The notes under the pieces were generated by a model. It was given only the letters and a program-made list of their open reading frames with translations, searched no databases and was not told where the DNA came from. The position numbers and the translations under genes were made by a program. A DNA stretch of 9,073 bases from JAYWIG01 sp043789035 (lineage in GTDB: Bacteria > Pseudomonadota > Gammaproteobacteria > Burkholderiales > Burkholderiaceae_E), in NCBI GenBank assembly GCA_043789035.1, contig JAYWIG010000266.1, positions 1-9,073 on the forward strand, given 5' to 3'. Below, in pieces: positions 6,151-9,073 of this stretch; position 1 is the first letter of the stretch, and each line of letters starts with the position of its first letter.

Positions 6151-7065
6151 TTAGGCCAGGTTCAAAACGTCAAAAGCCGCTTTTAAGCGAGCGTCATAAG
6201 CGGCGCGTTCGCTTTTTGCGAGTTCGCTTGGCCAAGACATAAAACCAGCACCGGCTTTCATGCCAGTTTTGCCTTCATCAATAATTTGCCCAACACATTT
6301 GGAGAGTACCTGTGTGTTCGAGAGCGATGGGTAAATCTCTGCCGCTGCGCGGGCCATGCTGTCCCAACCGGAGATTTCTTTTTGTAGCACCGGGCCTGCT
6401 GCTGCATATCTAAAACCAAAGCTGTATCGCACGGCAGTGTCGACGTCTTCTGGTGTGGCAATCCCGCTATCAATCAACGCCATAGCTTCACGCATGAGCG
6501 CATGTTGAATTCGATTCGCTAAAAACCCTGGAATATCTTTTCTCACTAAAACTGGTTTCTTGCCCGCCTGGCGGTACATAGCACAAATTGCTTCTCCCAT
6601 CGCAGGATCGGAATCCTCGCCCAGGGCGACTTCAACCAGAGGTACTAAGTGCGCAGGCATAAAGTAGTGAGCATTGAACATACGGCGGCGTGTAGCTAAA
6701 CCTTCGGCAAGCTTGGTGATTGGAAAGCCAGAGCTATTGGTACCGATAGGTATCGACGCCGGAACTCGTGCATCGAGTGCCGCGAATAACTGGCGTTTTA
6801 AATCAAAATCTTCCGCCACCGTTTCAATCACCCAAGCAACACCTTGCCAATCATTCCATTGGTCGATCAAGCCAGTGAGCGATGGCGCATATTGTTTTGT
6901 AGCCCCTGCGGCAAGTACGACAGCAAGGCGCTCGGCCTCGATCGCGGTAGTCACGGCCTTGTCAGCATTACGCCCTAAAAATACCACTTGAAAGCCCGCA
7001 TCCATAAAGCCAGCGCCTATGCCGACGGCCATCGTGCCCGTGCCGATAACAACAATTTTTTCCAT
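6151..7065 (-). CDS. 3-hydroxyacyl-CoA dehydrogenase-fold NAD-dependent oxidoreductase
   Basis: This 304-residue protein has the two-domain 3HCDH layout. The N-terminal Rossmann domain opens with IVVIGTGTMAVGIGAGF (G8, G10, G15) and the L.GRN turn that selects NAD. The catalytic stretch shows TNSSGFPI (N110, S111), NAHYFMPAHLVPLVEV with H133 and E145 as the likely His-Glu pair, then KDIPGFLANRIQ (N184). The C-terminal helical domain includes EDVDTAVRYSFGFRYAAAGP. It matches single-function dehydrogenases rather than FadB fusions. In the same superfamily, L-gulonate 3-dehydrogenase oxidises a sugar acid at C3. With a lactonase, a UxaA-type hydro-lyase and a Bug receptor nearby, a sugar-acid or hydroxy-acid substrate is more likely than an acyl-CoA, but this is inference. 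ATG 7065 has AGGA (7077-7080) 11 nt upstream. It is divergent from the SMP-30 gene across a 215-bp region holding a large inverted repeat. Confidence 0.87.
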   Translation of the reverse strand: MEKIVVIGTGTMAVGIGAGFMDAGFQVVFLGRNADKAVTTAIEAERLAVVLAAGATKQYAPSLTGLIDQWNDWQGVAWVIETVAEDFDLKRQLFAALDARVPASIPIGTNSSGFPITKLAEGLATRRRMFNAHYFMPAHLVPLVEVALGEDSDPAMGEAICAMYRQAGKKPVLVRKDIPGFLANRIQHALMREAMALIDSGIATPEDVDTAVRYSFGFRYAAAGPVLQKEISGWDSMARAAAEIYPSLSNTQVLSKCVGQIIDEGKTGMKAGAGFMSWPSELAKSERAAYDARLKAAFDVLNLA

Positions 7066-7148
7066 GATGGCGATTTTCCTTTGTAAATGATGAGAGGAAC
7101 TTGTCCGTACAATTTTATTGAGTGCTGCCTTGAAATCTATGCAAATTA

Positions 7149-7177
7149 ATCTTACACTCTCGACATAGCGAGCACAA
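7149..7177 (-). promoter_or_regulatory. Possible sigma70 promoter for the dehydrogenase gene
   Basis: Read on the minus strand, TTGTGC (7177-7172) and TAAGAT (7154-7149) are separated by 17 nt, leaving a leader of about 80 nt before ATG 7065. The -10 match is good and the -35 match is poor. The -35 region overlaps the outer edge of the inverted repeat, as expected if a bound regulator blocks RNA polymerase. On the plus strand I could not find a convincing -35/-10 pair for the lactonase gene. Confidence 0.3.
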
Positions 7178-7212
7178 AGTGTTTATACCCGCATTGCGGT
7201 ATAAACACATTG
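7175..7212. promoter_or_regulatory. Large inverted repeat with two GTnTAnAC boxes, putative GntR operator
   Basis: The 11-bp arms GTGTTTATACC (7179-7189) and GGTATAAACAC (7198-7208) are perfect inverted copies separated by 8 nt. After one A/A mismatch the symmetry continues for three more pairs (CAA at 7175-7177, TTG at 7210-7212). Each arm holds a box of the form GTnTAnAC: GTTTATAC at 7181-7188 and GTATAAAC at 7199-7206, with centres 18 bp apart. This core is characteristic of HutC-subfamily GntR operators, and a HutC-type regulator is encoded about 1 kb downstream. The site lies between the divergent dehydrogenase and SMP-30 genes, so one element could control both and provide autoregulation. 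The symmetry is directly visible; binding by this regulator is inferred. Confidence 0.7.
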
Positions 7213-7280
7213 AACTAACGCTTTAAAGATATCCGTATAAGTTTACTTCTCTCATTCCCTAATAAAGGCTTTGTGTAATT

Positions 7281-8207
7281 ATGTTTAATCCATTCCAACA
7301 GCTCGAGCTCATCAAAGCCGAAGTTTTTATGTCAATGCCAGCGAAGTTTCGCAAGAAGCAGCGCAGTGGTTGGTCAGACCCGAATCGCCAAGGCGCCGAA
7401 GTTGAGTGCTTCTTAGAAGGCCCGTCGTTTGATCGTGAAGGCAACCTCTGGTTCGTCGACATCCCGTTTGGTCGCATTTTTCGCATTACACCAAAAGGCG
7501 AATGGGAGCTTGTTACCCAATATGACGGTTGGCCAAATGGTTTGAAGTTTCATAAAGACGGCCGCGCGTTCATTACTTGTTACAAATATGGCTTGATGGT
7601 GCTCGACACCAAAACCGGCAAGCTCGAAACTGTTTTGGGTTCGATGTATAGCGAAGGCTTCAAGGGCTTAAATGATTTGCACTTCGCAAGCAACGGCGAT
7701 TTGTACTTCACTGATCAAGGCCAAACCGGAATTGCTGACCCGACAGGCCGCGTATTTCGCTTGCGCGCTGGTGGTCAGCTTGATCGCCTCGCATTGAATG
7801 TTCCTAGCCCGAATGGTATTACCCTCAATACGCAAGAAAAGCATTGTTTCGTCGCTGCTACAAGATCTCAGCAGATTTGGCGCTTGCCATTGATGGCGGA
7901 TGGCTCAGTGTCAAAGACTGGTGTTGCTGTGCAACTTTCAGGCGGTGCTGCCGGCCCAGACGGTATCGAGATGGATTCCGAAAATGGTTTGCTAGTGTGT
8001 CATTTAGGCGTTGGTATATGGCGCTTCGATAACAATATGTTGCCGACTCACCTCGTGTACTCCGAAAACAAACATCATCATCACCTAGCCAACTTGTGCT
8101 TTGGTGGACCAGACAACAAAACGATTTACATCACTGAATCGTTGTCGGGCGACATCCTCACAGCGAAAGTACCGGTCGCTGGCAAGAAGATGTATGGCCT
8201 TTCCTGA
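7281..8207 (+). CDS. SMP-30/gluconolactonase/LRE-family lactonase
   Basis: This 308-residue six-bladed beta-propeller lactonase is predicted to hydrolyse a sugar-acid lactone to the open acid in the cytoplasm; no signal peptide is visible. Expected divalent-metal and active-site residues are present: E46 in CFLEGPSFD, N131 in GLNDLHF, N178 in SPNGIT and D227 in GPDGIEMD. Propeller repeats such as LWFVDIPFGRIFRI, GDLYFTDQGQTG and FGGPDNKTIYITES are clear. Start: ATG 7281 has AAAGG (7264-7268) 12 nt upstream. Family similarity starts near residue 11 (IKAEVFMSMPAKFR), so ATG 7329 is a poorer alternative. Its last 14 bases overlap the start of the GntR gene, indicating one operon. HHHH at 265-268 is an unremarkable local feature. 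The family is certain; which lactone is hydrolysed is not known. Confidence 0.92.
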   Translation: MFNPFQQLELIKAEVFMSMPAKFRKKQRSGWSDPNRQGAEVECFLEGPSFDREGNLWFVDIPFGRIFRITPKGEWELVTQYDGWPNGLKFHKDGRAFITCYKYGLMVLDTKTGKLETVLGSMYSEGFKGLNDLHFASNGDLYFTDQGQTGIADPTGRVFRLRAGGQLDRLALNVPSPNGITLNTQEKHCFVAATRSQQIWRLPLMADGSVSKTGVAVQLSGGAAGPDGIEMDSENGLLVCHLGVGIWRFDNNMLPTHLVYSENKHHHHLANLCFGGPDNKTIYITESLSGDILTAKVPVAGKKMYGLS

Positions 8208-8964
8208 TTCGAGCTTGGAGGCCGCGCAGCCTAAAACGCTGCACGGTCGGCTGACCGAAGAGTTGATTCGACGAATCCGCGCTGCTGAATGGCCGGTGGG
8301 TTCGTCGCTCCCGGCAGAAAAGGTGTTGTGCGAGCAAAGTAAAGTCAGTCGGCACACCTTGCGCCATGCACTCAAAACTTTGCAAGACCAAGGTTTTATC
8401 GAATGTCGGCAAGGTGCGCCGTCGAAGGTAATTTCTTGCACTCAGCCACGTGTTTATAGCCAAGACTTCAACACGCTTCGTGACATTCTTCGTTACCCTC
8501 ACAATACCTATCGCGAAAATAAAATTGAGAGCTATATTGAGTGTGACGCTGCGCTGCAAACCACGTTAAAAGCACCCATAGGTTCGTCTTGGTATCACAT
8601 TGGTGCTGTGCGTCGGGATGAACAAAGTAAGTTGGCCATGGCTTGGACAGATATTTACATCTTGAATAAGTTTGCTCGCGTAACAAAGTTAAAAAATCAT
8701 GCTAACGATATGGTGTTTGAACAAATTGAGCGAGTGTTCGGCGTTAGTATGGATAGGGCAGAAGTTGAGGTTACTTCCTCAACCTTGTCAAGTGAACATG
8801 CAAAGAGTTTAGATGCCAAGGCGGGTGCATCTTGCCTGGTGATTGTTCGTCGATATTTCGATAGCAATGGCGAGCCGTTCGAAGTATCGGTAACGCGACA
8901 CCCACAGAATCGCTTTAGCTTCAATATGGAACTTCGAAGCGTTGCTTGGAATTCTGGGCGCTAA
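8194..8964 (+). CDS. GntR-family transcriptional regulator, HutC subfamily (UTRA effector domain)
   Basis: This 256-residue protein has an N-terminal GntR winged helix-turn-helix at about residues 14-80. Visible motifs are LTEELIRRI..AEWPVGSSLPAEKVLCEQSKVSRHTLRHALKTLQDQGFIE, and the SRHTLR..L recognition helix is typical. The C-terminal part (about 95-245) has the UTRA pattern: WYHIGAVRR, AMAWTDIYI, VFGVSMDRAEVEVTSSTLS and CLVIVRRYFDSNGEPFEVSVTRHP. UTRA domains bind small effectors, often sugars or organic acids, to release DNA. The frame is open upstream to 8101, but ATG 8194 fits the family length and has AAGAAG just before it. It overlaps the lactonase gene by 14 nt, so expression should be coupled. 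The GTnTAnAC inverted repeat upstream of the lactonase gene is its likely target. The effector is probably the pathway substrate or an intermediate. Confidence 0.9.
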   Translation: MAFPDSSLEAAQPKTLHGRLTEELIRRIRAAEWPVGSSLPAEKVLCEQSKVSRHTLRHALKTLQDQGFIECRQGAPSKVISCTQPRVYSQDFNTLRDILRYPHNTYRENKIESYIECDAALQTTLKAPIGSSWYHIGAVRRDEQSKLAMAWTDIYILNKFARVTKLKNHANDMVFEQIERVFGVSMDRAEVEVTSSTLSSEHAKSLDAKAGASCLVIVRRYFDSNGEPFEVSVTRHPQNRFSFNMELRSVAWNSGR

Positions 8965-8968
8965 TATT

Positions 8969-9073
8969 TTATGCGACAGGCAAGGCTGACTTTTGCAGCT
9001 TTTGGGCCATCTCCTCAGCGGCCTTTGCTTTAGCTTTGATGAGCATCTCAAGTTCATCATCTTCTGTAGGCTT
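8969..9073 (-). CDS. Unidentified protein, C-terminal fragment (5' end outside window)
   Basis: On the minus strand one frame is open from the window edge to TAA at 8969-8971, giving 34 residues. They read K-P-T-E-D-D-E-L-E-M-L, then an Ala/Lys/Glu/Gln-rich stretch (IKAKAKAAEEMAQKLQ), ending K-S-A-L-P-V-A. The acidic start followed by an amphipathic charged helix looks like a genuine protein tail, possibly a coiled coil. It stops 4 bp from the regulator's stop, the tight convergent spacing seen at the other junctions here. Too little is present to name a family, and a chance open frame of this length cannot be excluded. Confidence 0.5.
   Translation of the reverse strand, partial: KPTEDDELEMLIKAKAKAAEEMAQKLQKSALPVA

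Noticed and set aside
7179..7208. The inverted repeat read as an intrinsic terminator hairpin
   Set aside because: It lies upstream of both divergent genes and has no U-tract after either arm. The operator reading explains it better.
8073..8084. Four consecutive His codons in the lactonase
   Set aside because: It is a short local repeat in a propeller loop region, with no sign of expansion or metal-site conservation beyond the known ligands.
8101..8193. GTG-initiated extension of the GntR regulator back to 8101
   Set aside because: The added 31 residues are an out-of-frame reading of the lactonase C-terminus. The regulator family length and Shine-Dalgarno support ATG 8194.
8809..9060. An 83-residue minus-strand frame over the end of the regulator gene
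   Set aside because: It mostly overlaps the regulator coding sequence antisense and has no recognisable features. A different minus frame (8969-9073) looks like the true neighbouring gene tail.

Overview
The window looks like a chromosomal stretch of a moderate-GC proteobacterium (roughly half G+C by eye), most likely a member of Burkholderiales. The main reason is the periplasmic Bug-type (TctC-like) tripartite tricarboxylate receptor, a family hugely expanded in that order and often found beside UxaA-type hydro-lyases. The species cannot be named from the sequence.

Region A (2-2380, all plus strand) is a compact cassette. It holds the C-terminal part of an ECF42-type sigma factor cut by the window edge, then a VOC/glyoxalase-like protein, an AHSA1-type SRPBCC protein, a DUF1428 (YbaA-like) protein and a PhnB-like VOC protein. 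The last four are tightly spaced (ATGA overlap, 1-nt gap, 30-nt gap) and are probably one transcript. The proteins are small and their substrates are unknown.

Region B (2377-8964) looks like a catabolic cluster for a sugar acid, its lactone, or another hydroxy-acid. It encodes a UxaA/GarD-family hydro-lyase (minus), a Bug solute receptor (minus), an enolase-superfamily enzyme with a muconate-lactonizing-type Lys/Lys active site (plus), a 3-hydroxyacyl-CoA-dehydrogenase-fold oxidoreductase (minus), an SMP-30/gluconolactonase (plus) and a GntR/HutC regulator (plus). A plausible logic is uptake, lactone hydrolysis, oxidation, isomerisation or dehydration, and a second dehydration. The order of steps and the substrate are not fixed by the sequence.

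Control: the 215-bp divergent region between the dehydrogenase and the lactonase holds a large inverted repeat (7175-7212). Its arms contain two boxes of the form GTnTAnAC, the core seen in HutC-type GntR operators. Reading the whole window by eye, I found only one other exact GTnTAnAC, at 3937-3944 just upstream of the UxaA-family gene. This suggests the GntR protein controls both ends of the cluster and itself.

The right edge (8969-9073) carries the last 34 codons of an unidentified minus-strand gene that converges on the regulator. I see no RNA genes, insertion sequences, CRISPR arrays or convincing intrinsic terminators. No gene-free stretch exceeds 215 bp.
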